A stretch of 64,000 nucleotides of DNA, from NCBI GenBank assembly GCA_947063485.1, contig CAMSSU010000001.1, forward strand, positions 60,556 through 124,555. The letters are read 5' to 3'. The notes beneath the pieces are model-generated. The model made no database searches. It saw only the letters and a list, made by a program, of their open reading frames with translations, and was not told the DNA's origin. The translations under genes were made by a program, and so were the position numbers. The DNA comes from an uncultured Clostridia bacterium. Lineage in GTDB: Bacteria; Bacillota; Clostridia; Christensenellales; Christensenellaceae. Within the stretch, counting starts at the first letter, position 1. The number at the start of each line of letters is the position of its first letter. This document shows positions 46,038-55,592 of the stretch, in pieces.

Positions 46038-48545
46038 TTATTTGCGCTTGCGGCAGCGCCAGAGCTTGATGGGCTCGCTCCAGAGCACGGCCAGGCAGGA
46101 GAGCAGGAATGCGATGAGCAGCTGCGCGGCTGAGAGGCCGGCGAGCCCCAGCACCCCGCAAAGCGGCGTATATAGGATGAGCCCCAGCCCGGCCAGAATG
46201 GCCAGAAGCGAAACCCACATCACTTTATCCCGCAGAAGCAGGGGCAGATAGCGGATGGCAGGCGTATTCTGGCTCAGGCTCTGCACCAGAAGCAGGTTGG
46301 AAAAGACCAGGATGCCAAGCCCCATGCTCCGGGCCAGGGCGGCATCGCCCGCCGTTTGCAGCAGGTAGAAATAGGCGCCAAAGCTGGCCAGGAAGATGGT
46401 CAGGCCGTGCAGGAGGCCAAGCGAGAGCACGCCGCGCGTCAGCGGCTCTGCCGAAGAGCGGGGCGGCTGGCTCATGCTATCCGCTTCGGCCGGCTGCCGC
46501 TCCAGGACGATGGAGCAGGTTGGGTCGATAATCAGCTCCAGCAGGACGACATGCAGGGGGAGCAGAAGCAGATCCGCCGGGGCAATGCCCAGCAGGGGCG
46601 CGAAGAGCGAGGCCAGGGCGATGGGGATATGGATGGCGAAGATATACCCGATGGCCTTTTTGATATTGCTGTAAATGCGGCGGCCATCCCGGACGGTCTC
46701 CACAATGGTGGAGAAGTTATCGTCCATCAAAATCAGATCTGCCGCTTCCCGGCAGACCTCCGCGCCCCGGCCGCCCATGGCAATGCCGATATCGGCATAT
46801 TTGAGCGCAGGCGCATCGTTGACGCCGTCGCCCGTCATAGCGACGATCTCGCCGTTTGCCTGCAAGGCCTGCACGATGCGCATCTTGTGCTCGGGCAGCA
46901 CGCGGCAGAAAATATCCGTATGGCGGACGCGCTCCCTAAGCTGCTCATCGCTCATGGCGGAAAGCTCTGCGCCAGTCAGGATATTGTTGTTTGTCAGGCC
47001 GATGCGCCGGGCGATGCCCTGGGCCGTGCTGGCGGCATCGCCCGTGATCATAACGACGCGGATGCCCGCCTGCCGGCAGTGCGCCAAATCCGCCTTGATG
47101 CCCTCTCTTGGGGGATCCAGCAGGCCGATGAGGCCATAGAGCGCGAACTGGCACTCGGTGATGGATGCCGGCGGCTGCTGATCCGGCGAAAGCTCCATCT
47201 TTGCGACGGCGATGACACGCAGCCCCTGATGCCCCATGGCCGCGGCCGCCCGGGTAACCTGCTCTTTCTCCATTTGGGATAGCCCGCAGAGCGGCAGGAT
47301 GCTCTCGGCAGAGCCCTTGGCCGCGATAAAGCGCTGGCCGTCGTGCAGCCAGATATGCCCCATCATTTTCAGCTCGTTGGTAAAGGAATATTCGCTGATG
47401 AGATCGCCGCCAAAGAGATGCTCGGCTGTAATGCCGTGCTGATGGCAGCAGGCCAGCATGGCCTTTTCCATGGGATCGTAGGTATCCGGCTCACAGGCCA
47501 GGCCCATGAGCTCCAGCATCTCGGCCTCCGCCTTGCCCGGGGCGACCCATCTGCGCTCGACGCTCATCTGGTTCTGGGTGAGCGTGCCCGTCTTATCCAC
47601 GCAGAGAGTTGTGATGGCGCCCAGCGTCTCGATCGAGGAGAGATTGCGGACGAGCGAATGCTTTTTGGCCAGCCGCCATGCCCCCATGGAGAGGAACACC
47701 GTCAGCACAACGGGAAATTCCTCGGGAATCGTCGCCATGGCCAGTGTGATGCCCGAAAGGATGCTCTGAATCAGGCGATCCTTGGCGGAGAGTTCCGGGA
47801 GACTGCAATAGGTGATGATACAGGTGAGCAGCAGCAGGCAGACGGCAATGGCGGCACAGGTTTTGACCAGCCGGTCCGTCTGCGCCTGCAGCAGCGTGCG
47901 CTTTTCCGGGGCCTTTTCCAGGCTCGCGCCGATCTTGCCGTACTCGCTCTGCTGCCCGGTCTTTTCCACGCGCACCAGCCCGCTGCCCGAGAGCACCAGC
48001 GTGCCGGCATAGCAATAATCCCGGCGCCAGTGATCCTGGCTGGCGGGCGCGTCCGGGGATTTCCAGATGCCTTCGGCCTCGCCCGTCAGGGAAGATTCGT
48101 CGATGCAAAGGTCGTTTGCCCGGAGCAAGACGCCGTCGGCAGGGATTTTCAGCCCCTCCCAGATGAGCATGAGATCCCCGGGCACCAGATCCTCGCTGGG
48201 GATATTCTGCTCCCGGCCGTCCCGGATGACGCGGATATGCGGCGCAGAGAGATCCCGGAGCGCCGCCAGGGTTTTATCCGTCTTATGCTCCTGAAACGCG
48301 TCGATGCCGATCATGGCGGCGACGAATACCAGCATGATGGCGCCGTCCCGGGGCTCGCCCAAAACGAAATAGACGATGGAAGCCGCCAGCAGCAGCAAAA
48401 ACATGGGCTCGCAGACTGTGTGCAAAAGCTTTCGGATAAGGCTTTGCTTCTTCTTTTGCGCGAGCACATTCTTGCCGTATTTTTGGGCAAGCGCCCCGGC
48501 CTGCTGGGTGGTGAGCCCTTGGGGGCTGGTTTTGTCGATTGTCAT
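46038..48545 (-). CDS. P-type cation-transporting ATPase, calcium-type (P2)
   Basis: Membrane pump of 835 residues. The actuator loop has SLTGEAEGIWKS (about 154-165), the phosphorylated aspartate is in DKTGTLTQNQM at about residue 316, and the hinge reads MTGDGVNDAPALK (about 566-578). Helix 4 carries PEEFPVV instead of the PEGLPA of SERCA-like pumps, so the ion cannot be given with confidence; calcium is the family default. Ten membrane helices are expected. GGAGG lies before the ATG. Confidence 0.93.
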   Translation of the reverse strand: MTIDKTSPQGLTTQQAGALAQKYGKNVLAQKKKQSLIRKLLHTVCEPMFLLLLAASIVYFVLGEPRDGAIMLVFVAAMIGIDAFQEHKTDKTLAALRDLSAPHIRVIRDGREQNIPSEDLVPGDLMLIWEGLKIPADGVLLRANDLCIDESSLTGEAEGIWKSPDAPASQDHWRRDYCYAGTLVLSGSGLVRVEKTGQQSEYGKIGASLEKAPEKRTLLQAQTDRLVKTCAAIAVCLLLLTCIITYCSLPELSAKDRLIQSILSGITLAMATIPEEFPVVLTVFLSMGAWRLAKKHSLVRNLSSIETLGAITTLCVDKTGTLTQNQMSVERRWVAPGKAEAEMLELMGLACEPDTYDPMEKAMLACCHQHGITAEHLFGGDLISEYSFTNELKMMGHIWLHDGQRFIAAKGSAESILPLCGLSQMEKEQVTRAAAAMGHQGLRVIAVAKMELSPDQQPPASITECQFALYGLIGLLDPPREGIKADLAHCRQAGIRVVMITGDAASTAQGIARRIGLTNNNILTGAELSAMSDEQLRERVRHTDIFCRVLPEHKMRIVQALQANGEIVAMTGDGVNDAPALKYADIGIAMGGRGAEVCREAADLILMDDNFSTIVETVRDGRRIYSNIKKAIGYIFAIHIPIALASLFAPLLGIAPADLLLLPLHVVLLELIIDPTCSIVLERQPAEADSMSQPPRSSAEPLTRGVLSLGLLHGLTIFLASFGAYFYLLQTAGDAALARSMGLGILVFSNLLLVQSLSQNTPAIRYLPLLLRDKVMWVSLLAILAGLGLILYTPLCGVLGLAGLSAAQLLIAFLLSCLAVLWSEPIKLWRCRKRK

Positions 48546-48564
48546 AGCAAAAAACCTCCAAAAT

Positions 48565-48600
48565 AGTAAAAAAATCTGCGGGAGAAGTCCCGCAGATTTT
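48565..48600 (-). terminator. Terminator of the aminopeptidase gene
   Basis: AAAATCTGCGGGA at 48571-48583 pairs exactly with TCCCGCAGATTTT at 48588-48600; on the minus strand it is followed by T residues and lies ahead of the ATPase start. Confidence 0.85.
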
Positions 48601-48717
48601 CTGCTGCCCAGTGGGCCCGGCTGCGCAAAGAAATGTGCCGCCTGTTCTATTCTATGATATGCAATTACCCGCTGTCTGATAATATTTTTAGTAGTTTATC
48701 ATCCCGGCGGGCGGCTG

Positions 48718-49953
48718 TCAAGCCCCAAATGCCCAGTTGCCGTTCTCAAAGAGCGGGACTTCCCGGCCCTCTTCGGTGTAGCCCGTGGCCTTGAGATCTG
48801 CGCTGCCGAACATGAAATCGATATGTGAATACGCTTCGTTCAGGCCGATTTGCTCCTTCTCCTCCCGGGACATCTTCTCTGCGCCGGGGATGCTGGAAGT
48901 ATAGCCGCTGCCCAGCGCCAGGTGGCAGGAGGCGTTTTCATCGAACAGCGTGCTGTAAAAGAGGATGCCCGAGCGGGAGATGAGCGAATCGTACGGCACC
49001 AGGGCGACTTCTCCCAGCCTGCGGCAGTTCTCATCCTGGAAGATCTGATCCAGCGCCTCCTTGCCCTGCTTTGCACCGTAATCCACAACCTGGCCATCCT
49101 GGAATTCGAACCAGAAGCCATCGATGAGCACGCCCTGGTAGTTGAGCGGCAGCGTGGAGCAGACCTTTCCATCCACCTTCTCCCGATGCGGCGCGGTGAA
49201 CACCTCTTCCGTGGGCATATTCGCCTCAAATTCCACGCCTTTGACCGTCTTTTCGCTGCCGCCCGCCCAAATTGCCCCGGGAATCAGGCCGATATCCAGA
49301 CTCGTGCCCAGGGAGTTTTCCAGGTGCAGGCGGGTGATGCCCGAATCGTTGAGAAAATCGCAGTATTTGCGCAGGCAGCCCGAGTGCTCTGCCCAGGCTT
49401 TTTCGGGATCCGGCGTATCCATGCGGGTGGTGTGGTAGATGGCGTCCCAAAGCTTTTGGACGGCCCATTCTTCCTCCGCCTCCGGGAAGACCTTTTTGGC
49501 CCACTCCCTGCCTGCCGCCGCGACGACCGTCCACTGAATTTCGTTTTTATCGAAAATCTGCTGGAAGGGCTTTTTTGCCCGGGCTTCGGCGTTCATGCCC
49601 TTGCCCAGCTTTTCCGAATCGATGCCGAGAAAGGCATCCGGGTCGTCGGATTCGATGCAGATATAGGCGGCCCCGGCTTTGGCGTATTCCTCGATGGGGG
49701 TATACTTCCATGCGGGGACGGTGGTCAGCGCATCTTCGCTGGCATATTGATAGCGGATGCGGCTGGCCTTATCGTCGAAATAGCGCAGCAGAACATCCCG
49801 TGCGCCGGCGCGGTAGGCCTCCTCCAAAACCAGGCGGGCAAACTCCGCGTTTTCGATGGGGGCGTTCAGGATGACCAGCTGGCCTTTTTGCAGGTTGACG
49901 CCCGTGCGGATGATGAGCTTTGCATATGCTTTTGCAGTTTCTTCGCGATACAT
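48718..49953 (-). CDS. M29-family aminopeptidase (AmpS-like)
   Basis: Metal-dependent aminopeptidase of 411 residues. Family landmarks include the N-terminal KLIIRTGVNLQKGQ, FEANMPTEEVFTAPHREKVDG (split at about 248-268) with the conserved Glu and His ligands, EVALVPYDSLIS, HLALGSGY (about 344-351) and HIDFMFGS (about 378-385). Cytosolic peptide turnover is the likely role. A separate terminator keeps it apart from the ATPase gene. Confidence 0.93.
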   Translation of the reverse strand: MYREETAKAYAKLIIRTGVNLQKGQLVILNAPIENAEFARLVLEEAYRAGARDVLLRYFDDKASRIRYQYASEDALTTVPAWKYTPIEEYAKAGAAYICIESDDPDAFLGIDSEKLGKGMNAEARAKKPFQQIFDKNEIQWTVVAAAGREWAKKVFPEAEEEWAVQKLWDAIYHTTRMDTPDPEKAWAEHSGCLRKYCDFLNDSGITRLHLENSLGTSLDIGLIPGAIWAGGSEKTVKGVEFEANMPTEEVFTAPHREKVDGKVCSTLPLNYQGVLIDGFWFEFQDGQVVDYGAKQGKEALDQIFQDENCRRLGEVALVPYDSLISRSGILFYSTLFDENASCHLALGSGYTSSIPGAEKMSREEKEQIGLNEAYSHIDFMFGSADLKATGYTEEGREVPLFENGNWAFGA

Positions 49954-50030
49954 TGTTTCACCTCATAAACATTGGCTTTTTCATAGTATACCCAATTTCT
50001 CCTGATTTTTCCATGCCCCGGGAAACTTTA

Positions 50031-50059
50031 TTGACTTTTCCCTCCGCATTCGCTAACAT
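50031..50059 (+). promoter_or_regulatory. Promoter of the transaldolase-family gene
   Basis: TTGACT at 50031-50036 and TAACAT at 50054-50059, spacer 17 nt. Confidence 0.65.
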
Positions 50060-50096
50060 TATTCATAAGAATACTTTACAAAAGAGAGGGCCAGGC

Positions 50097-50798
50097 ATGT
50101 TAGTCTTAATCGATAACGCGAATATCTATGAGATCGAGCGGCTTTATTCCATGTATCCCTATGATGGCGTTACGACCAACCCATCCATTTTAATGAATGA
50201 GCGCAAGAACCCCATCAAAGTGCTGAAAAGCATCCGGGATTTCCTGCCCAGAAGCAGCCAGCTGCATGCGCAGGTCGTCTCGGAGAGCACGGAGCAGATG
50301 ATCGAGGAGGCGCACTTCATGCTGCGGGAGATCGACGAGCAGCTCTTCATTAAAGTGCCCGTAACGGCCCAGGGAATGCGGGCGATTCATCTGTTAAAGC
50401 AGGAGGGCATCAACATCACGGCCACAGCCATCTATACGGCCATGCAGGCTTTTATGGCGGCCAAGGCCGGCGCGCGCTATACGGCGCCCTATGTCAACCG
50501 GCTGGACAACATGGGGGCAGACGGCGTGCAGGTTGCGATGGATATTCACAGCATGTTCCGGGCGCATAATATGGAGGCGGATGTGCTGGCGGCCAGCTTT
50601 AAGAACTCCCAGCAGATTTTGAACCTCTGCAAGCACGGCATCGGGGCAGTAACGGCCTCGCCGGATGTTTTGGATGCGCTCATCCACCACGACGCGACGT
50701 TCACCGCCGAAGAGAACTTCACGCAGGATTTCTATTCGCTGGTCAGCGAAGTGACGGGCCTGCATTTCAAGGAAAAAGAGAGCAGGAAAATCAACTAG
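50097..50798 (+). CDS. Transaldolase-family protein, fructose-6-phosphate aldolase-like
   Basis: Small TalC/FSA-type aldolase of 233 residues; members carry out transaldolase reactions or cleave fructose 6-phosphate. The ATG at 50097 after GAGAGGG is used; the open frame extends upstream through the promoter. Landmarks are the N-terminal IDNANIYEIERL, GVTTNPSIL (about 24-32), the Schiff-base lysine in LFIKVPVT (about residue 85), and ATAIYTAMQAF. The C-terminal AASFKNSQQILNL is also typical. Confidence 0.9.
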   Translation: MLVLIDNANIYEIERLYSMYPYDGVTTNPSILMNERKNPIKVLKSIRDFLPRSSQLHAQVVSESTEQMIEEAHFMLREIDEQLFIKVPVTAQGMRAIHLLKQEGINITATAIYTAMQAFMAAKAGARYTAPYVNRLDNMGADGVQVAMDIHSMFRAHNMEADVLAASFKNSQQILNLCKHGIGAVTASPDVLDALIHHDATFTAEENFTQDFYSLVSEVTGLHFKEKESRKIN

Positions 50799-50804
50799 AA
50801 AATC

Positions 50805-50846
50805 AAAAGCGGCAGGGGAGCGAATCTGCTTCCCTGCCGCTTTTTT
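50805..50846. terminator. Bidirectional terminator
   Basis: AAAAGCGGCAGGG at 50805-50817 pairs with CCCTGCCGCTTTT at 50832-50844, with an inner AGC/GCT pair; serves the two convergent genes. Confidence 0.92.
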
Positions 50847-50858
50847 GATGCGCGCTTT

Positions 50859-51593
50859 TTATGCGGCGGTCTGTTTCTCGGGCAAATGCCGGATGAGGAA
50901 CGCCTGGAACACGGGCTTTTTGTGCTTGAGCGGTGCATAGAGTGAGAGCGCGCCGGCGGCCGCGCCGAAAAAGTCCACGATGAGGTCCTTCATGGTGTCG
51001 ATGAGGGCGGCCCGGCCGATGAGGTTGGTCCCATCCTCCAGCGCGAACTTCTGCATGTTCATGCCCAGCAGGCCGTCGGCGGTGAATTCGTAAAACTCCC
51101 AGATGACGCCAAAGCTCAGAGCCAGCATAAAGGCGCAGAGCGTGGCAAAGCCGGCTGGAAGCCGCTCGATGCCGCCCTCTCCGCAGCAAGCGTTGACGAT
51201 GGAGTAGCCCACAATGGCCAGCACCGCACCGCTGCTGACATGCAAAATATCGTCCCAATGGGGCACGGCGTAGTAGAAGCGGAACACCTCGCCCAAAAAC
51301 GCCGCGCAGAACATAAAGAGATAGTAGTACATCAAAATGCCCGGAGGCAGTTCCAGCCGGAACACTTTGCGCAGCAGAGCCGGGAGCAGGCAGAGCACAA
51401 ACGCGCCCAGGCACTGCACGGTCATCAAAGTGAAGTTGGCCTTTGTTTTATGCGGATCTTCCGTCGCCCAGCTGCCCTCCGGCGTGGTGAGCAGGGTGGC
51501 CGTCGTGTAGACGGCGGCGCCAATCAGGCAAAGGGAGACCGACCAAAAGACGATGCGTTCCCATAGTTTTCCGGATTTTAGCTTGTTTTTCAT
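50859..51593 (-). CDS. YjdF/DUF2238-like integral membrane protein
   Basis: A 244-residue membrane protein with six to seven hydrophobic helices. The family pattern is clear: WDDILHVSSGAVLAIVGY (about 112-129), FGVIWEFYEFTADGLLGMNMQ (split at about 160-180) and DTMKDLIVDFFGAAAGA (about 198-214). The function of the family is unknown. AAGGAG precedes the ATG. Confidence 0.85.
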   Translation of the reverse strand: MKNKLKSGKLWERIVFWSVSLCLIGAAVYTTATLLTTPEGSWATEDPHKTKANFTLMTVQCLGAFVLCLLPALLRKVFRLELPPGILMYYYLFMFCAAFLGEVFRFYYAVPHWDDILHVSSGAVLAIVGYSIVNACCGEGGIERLPAGFATLCAFMLALSFGVIWEFYEFTADGLLGMNMQKFALEDGTNLIGRAALIDTMKDLIVDFFGAAAGALSLYAPLKHKKPVFQAFLIRHLPEKQTAA

Positions 51594-51666
51594 GTTGTCG
51601 CTCCTTACTTACTGTTGCTGATAGTTTAGCATAACCGATATGCCGAGCAAATATCACGCCTGGCTT

Positions 51667-52590
51667 TTAGGCCAAGGCACATAACACTGCGAAAACGATG
51701 ATCGTTACGGCGACATACAGGCTCATCTGCGTATTCATATATTCCTGCTGCGCGTCGTCTTTTGCATAGACGGAGGTGGAGAAGGGCGCAGGCAGCGAGG
51801 AGACGAAGATGACTGCGAAGCGGACGCTCTCATCCCGCACGCCGAACAGCGAGAGCAGAAGCAGCGCCAGCAGGCAGACCGGGATGGAGATGATTAGCCG
51901 CATGGCGGAGGTCTTGAGCACAGCGGGCAGCAGCTTTTGATTCAGGCTGAACCCATAGCCCACGACGATGAGGATGAGCGGCGTGATGGATTTGGTCAGC
52001 ATGGCGATGATAGAATCGAGGACTGGGCCGATGGCCGAATCGAAAATCAAATGCGAAAGACCGGTTACATTGGAAAAAACACCCAGCAGGCAGGCGATGA
52101 GCGCCGGGCCGGAGAAGATGTTTTTCAGCGTCTGTTTCAGGCCGTCGCCTTTGCCGCCGTTGAGCATGGGAATATAGAGGCAGAAGAAAAAGAAGCAGGC
52201 TCCGATATCCATGCTGGCCAGAAAGCCAAGGCCGGTATCCCCAAAGAGCAGCGGAAACAGCGCGACGCCCAGCATACCGATCTCATAGGCGCTGCAAAGA
52301 TAGGGATGGTAGGAAAATTCGCGGCAGACTTTGCGCGTCGCCAGCCCCAGCAGCAGGGAGGCACAGCACATGAGCAGGCAAGTCAGCCCCAGCAGGGCGA
52401 CTGTGCCCGAAAGCTGGATTTTGGCCAGCGAGTTGAAGAGCGTAACGGGCATGAGATAGCGGCTGATGAGCTTTTTCAGGCCGTCGATGCCTTTGGCGTC
52501 AAAGATTTTCTTTGTGCGGCAGAGGATGCCAAGGCCAATCAGCACGAGGACGGGCAGAGTGAGCTCGCAGACGGTGAGCAGTAGATCCAT
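51667..52590 (-). CDS. AEC-family (auxin efflux carrier-like) transporter
   Basis: Ten-helix membrane carrier of 307 residues; bacterial AEC proteins move small carboxylates such as malate or malonate. The ATG at 52590 is preceded by AAAGGA; a longer in-frame start is less likely. Helix 1 (LTLPVLVLIGLGIL) and the C-terminal segment FVSSLPAPFSTSVYAKDD (about 263-280) match the family. It is 54 nt downstream of a GNAT gene on the same strand. A dicarboxylate substrate would fit the fumarate metabolism of this window, but there is no direct evidence. Confidence 0.88.
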   Translation of the reverse strand: MDLLLTVCELTLPVLVLIGLGILCRTKKIFDAKGIDGLKKLISRYLMPVTLFNSLAKIQLSGTVALLGLTCLLMCCASLLLGLATRKVCREFSYHPYLCSAYEIGMLGVALFPLLFGDTGLGFLASMDIGACFFFFCLYIPMLNGGKGDGLKQTLKNIFSGPALIACLLGVFSNVTGLSHLIFDSAIGPVLDSIIAMLTKSITPLILIVVGYGFSLNQKLLPAVLKTSAMRLIISIPVCLLALLLLSLFGVRDESVRFAVIFVSSLPAPFSTSVYAKDDAQQEYMNTQMSLYVAVTIIVFAVLCALA

Positions 52591-52644
52591 GGAGTGTTCC
52601 TTTCTTATGATCCAATCTATTTTCTGTGCGAAGCACAAAATTTC

Positions 52645-53187
52645 TCATTTGGGCAGGCGGTGCATGATGCGGCAGGCGATCCACTCGCCCGAAACTTTCT
52701 CGCCCTGTTGTTTGGTTTTCACATAGGAAAAACCGGCCTTTTCATAGCAGCGGATGGCCCTTTGATTATCCACCCTTGGGTCGATACAGAGCGCATCGGC
52801 ATGCTTTTGCGCAAAGAGATAGCTGCAGATCATCTCCAGGCAGCGAGTGCCGATGCCCCGGCCGAGCAGCCCGGGCTCGCCTAAAAACAGGTCGATGCCA
52901 TAGGGATGCGCATAGGGGAGCAGGAGCAAGCTTGCCTTTTCCTCCGCATCCAAGATCTCGTAAAACTGCAAATAGCCAATGGGGCGCTCCTGCTGCAAAA
53001 TCAGGCAGGAGCAGACGTCACCCTTTTGCACATGGCGGCGGATGCTGGCAACTTCCCGCGCCGCATCCCCGCCGTAAAAGCGGGAAATTTCCGGATGCGA
53101 GAGCCAGGAGAAGAGCAGTGCATATTCCTCCGGCTGATCCAGCAGGGGGCGGAGCGCCAGGTTATCTTGTTTGCAGAGTGTATTCAT
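52645..53187 (-). CDS. GNAT acetyltransferase, AAC(6')-like
   Basis: A 180-residue N-acetyltransferase resembling the AAC(6')/Acetyltransf_8 group. The ATG at 53187 is preferred; the frame extends upstream through the nagB terminator. Landmarks are FSWLSHPEISRFYGG (about 26-40), IGYLQFYE, and the acetyl-CoA loop GRGIGTRCLEMICSYL (about 109-124) followed by DPRVDNQRAIRCYEKAGF. Aminoglycoside modification is possible but many homologues act on other amines, so resistance is not claimed. Confidence 0.82.
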   Translation of the reverse strand: MNTLCKQDNLALRPLLDQPEEYALLFSWLSHPEISRFYGGDAAREVASIRRHVQKGDVCSCLILQQERPIGYLQFYEILDAEEKASLLLLPYAHPYGIDLFLGEPGLLGRGIGTRCLEMICSYLFAQKHADALCIDPRVDNQRAIRCYEKAGFSYVKTKQQGEKVSGEWIACRIMHRLPK

Positions 53188-53246
53188 AAAAGGTATTGTA
53201 GCATAAAATGCCAAATTACGCCATGAAAAAAGCCAAAAAGAATGAG

Positions 53247-53278
53247 ACAAAAAAGCCGGCAAAGCGCCGGCCTTTTTT
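53247..53278 (-). terminator. Terminator of nagB
   Basis: AAAAGCCGGC and GCCGGCcTTTTTT pair around AAAGC; the minus-strand T-run is plus 53247-53254. Confidence 0.75.
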
Positions 53279-53993
53279 AGCAATCTGACTCATTATAGAT
53301 GACGGTGAGATCCGGGTGCAGCCGCAGGATGGAAGCGGGAACCTCGGGCGTAACCGGCCCATAGAGCGCCTTTTCCAGAATTGGCATTTTTTCCGCGCCC
53401 TGGGAGATGAGCAAAATGCGCTTGGCCTGCATGATAGGCGCGATGCCCATGGTCAGGGCCGAGCGGGGCTGCTGCTCCGCGGCGTCAAAGAAGCGGGAAT
53501 TGGCCTCCAGCGTGCGCTGGGTAAGGGCAACTTCGTGCGTGGGCAGAACAAAGCAGCTCGAAGGCTCGTTAAACCCGATATGCCCGTTGTGGCCGATGCC
53601 CAGGAGCTGCAAATCGATGCCGCCGGCGGCGAGAATGCTGGAATCGTAATGGGCGCACTCTGCGTTCGCGTCTGCGCAGTCTCCCTGGGGGACATGCGTA
53701 TTCTCGGGCAGGATGTTGATCTGCGAGAAGAGATGTTTCTGCATGAAATAGCGGTAGCTCTGGGGATGGTCTCCTGCAAGGCTGCGGTATTCATCCAGGT
53801 TGAACGTGCAGACCTGGGAAAAATCCAGCTTGCCCTGCTGGTTCCACTCGGCAAGCTGCTGGTATGCGCCGACCGGGGTCGAGCCCGTGGCAAGGCCGAG
53901 GACGGTATCCTGCTTTAGCGCAATCTGCGCGGCGATGATCTTTGCCGCTTCAAAGCTCAGCTGTGCATAGCTTTTTACATGAATGGTTCTCAT
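53277..53993 (-). CDS. nagB: Glucosamine-6-phosphate deaminase
   Basis: Converts glucosamine 6-phosphate to fructose 6-phosphate and ammonia. The ATG at 53993 has AAGGAG 7 nt upstream and gives 238 residues. Catalytic landmarks are GLATGSTPVGAYQQL (about 33-47), FNLDEYRSL with the proton-transfer aspartate (about 65-73), LGIGHNGHIGFNEP (about 132-145) and the C-terminal ILRLHPDLTVI. The active-site lid Lys/allosteric tail of longer E. coli NagB is absent, as in many Gram-positive enzymes. No nagA is seen within the window. Confidence 0.96.
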   Translation of the reverse strand: MRTIHVKSYAQLSFEAAKIIAAQIALKQDTVLGLATGSTPVGAYQQLAEWNQQGKLDFSQVCTFNLDEYRSLAGDHPQSYRYFMQKHLFSQINILPENTHVPQGDCADANAECAHYDSSILAAGGIDLQLLGIGHNGHIGFNEPSSCFVLPTHEVALTQRTLEANSRFFDAAEQQPRSALTMGIAPIMQAKRILLISQGAEKMPILEKALYGPVTPEVPASILRLHPDLTVIYNESDC

Positions 53994-54107
53994 GGTATTC
54001 TCCTTTGAAAAGATAGCACTATCATACCATGAAACCGCGGGACAAGCAACGGAAAAATACATCCTGATTTTTGCGCAAAAAAAGAGGGCGAAATGCCCTC
54101 TTTTGGT

Positions 54108-55592
54108 TTATTCCTCCATGGCTTTGGCCGCTTCGCCAGGAGCAGGGGATTTCCCGGCAACCTGGAGCTTGGGCTTTGCGATGGTTTTCCATGCATGCAT
54201 GGCCAGCGAAACCGCGATGACGCCGTATGCCACAAACACGCGGAAATACTCGCCCAGCATCGCGCTGGAGAAGAGCGCCTGGCCGGCCTGCGGCGCGATG
54301 ATAAACAGTGTGTGGAACAGGATAACGCCCACGATAGCCTGTTTGTTCGTCGCCTTCTGGACGGATGCGCCGCCGACTAACAGCGCCGCGATGGCGAACT
54401 GGCCAACCTGCGAATGCGCGCCGTAGGTGGAGAAGGTGCCCAGGTTTTGCAGCGAGATGAGCTGCCCCCAGCTGGCCAGCACAGTGGAGAGCACCATGGC
54501 GATGATGCGCGTGCGGTTGACGTTGATGCCGGCAGAGTTGGCGACCGTGCGGTTCTGGCCGACCGTGCGCATGTTCTGGCCCAGGCGCGTTTTCATGAGC
54601 ACGCTGTTGAAGATGCACAGGCCGATGATGCAAAGATACGTCATGGCGGGCAGCGTTACATACAGCAGAACCTCCTCAATCGCCGGGATGAACGTCAGCG
54701 CATAGAGAATGCCTGCGGCGATGATGGCTGCAACAGAGCGCTTCCAGTTAAACTTCTCGCTCTTCTTGATGAATTTCATCCAGACGATGCGCCCCAGCTG
54801 ATAGAGCACCGTGCCGGCCACGGCCAGTTCTACGGCCGAGAGCAGCAGGATGCCGTTCTGGTTCAAAAATGCCTCGATGAAGGGGATAAACGTCAGCGCG
54901 TAGGCGATCAGCGCGCCGCCCAGAACTCCGAGAGATTTTTTCCAGTTTACCTGTTTTTTGGTGATCAGGCGGATGAGCAGCGAGAGAACCGTAACCGCGA
55001 CGACAGCATAGAAGGCAATCTCCACCATGGTGAGCAGGGAGATATTATCCAGCGCGTACTTGAGGTTATCCTTCAAGTCGATGGTGTTCTTGACGCCCAC
55101 GCCGCCGGCGATGATCAGTTCCGGGTTGTTCACCGGGATGACGCCGCCGATGATGAACAGGAAAAGCACCTGATAAAGGCCGTCTGCAAAATAGCCCAGC
55201 ACCATGCCGCCGATCATCTCGGCGCCTTTCATCTTATTGAAGACGATGCCGATGAGCATGCCGAACAGCGCTGCCAGGGGCGTCGCGATGAGCAGGGCCA
55301 GCAGAAAGCCGCCGATGCCCGTAAAGCCCCAGTAGACCACGCAGAAGATGGCAATTTGCGCCGCCATCGCGCCAATGGTAATGCCGAAGTTCAGCCCAAG
55401 GCCTGCGAGCACCGGGATGATGAGCGCGAGCACGATGAAGCTGTTGCGCCCGATGCGGGTGAACAGCTCGCCGGCGACGAAAGTCAGCGGCTTATCTGCC
55501 ACTGCGATAGCCAAAATGCACAGGATGGCAAATAGAATGACAACTTTATTATCCGAAAGGCTTTTGCCTAACTTCTTTTTCCAGCTATTCAC
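54108..55592 (-). CDS. ABC importer permease with internal 66-residue repeat
   Basis: Second permease of a sugar/nucleoside-type (BmpA/NupP-like) importer. A GTG start at 55592 follows AGGAGGT by 8 nt and overlaps the preceding permease gene by 8 nt, giving 494 residues, well above the usual 300-360. The extra length is an internal tandem repeat: NWKKSLGVL...YALTFIPFIEAFL recurs 66 residues later as NWKRSVAAI...YALTFIPAIEEVL, and the preceding LLTMVEIA/LLSAVELA segments match too. The core signature SAGINVNRTRIIAMVLSTVLA is kept near residue 370. Confidence 0.9.
   Translation of the reverse strand: MNSWKKKLGKSLSDNKVVILFAILCILAIAVADKPLTFVAGELFTRIGRNSFIVLALIIPVLAGLGLNFGITIGAMAAQIAIFCVVYWGFTGIGGFLLALLIATPLAALFGMLIGIVFNKMKGAEMIGGMVLGYFADGLYQVLFLFIIGGVIPVNNPELIIAGGVGVKNTIDLKDNLKYALDNISLLTMVEIAFYAVVAVTVLSLLIRLITKKQVNWKKSLGVLGGALIAYALTFIPFIEAFLNQNGILLLSAVELAVAGTVLYQLGRIVWMKFIKKSEKFNWKRSVAAIIAAGILYALTFIPAIEEVLLYVTLPAMTYLCIIGLCIFNSVLMKTRLGQNMRTVGQNRTVANSAGINVNRTRIIAMVLSTVLASWGQLISLQNLGTFSTYGAHSQVGQFAIAALLVGGASVQKATNKQAIVGVILFHTLFIIAPQAGQALFSSAMLGEYFRVFVAYGVIAVSLAMHAWKTIAKPKLQVAGKSPAPGEAAKAMEE

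Noticed and set aside
52645..53187. Aminoglycoside resistance gene
   Set aside because: The GNAT resembles AAC(6') enzymes only at the family level; no mobile element or resistance context supports such a call.
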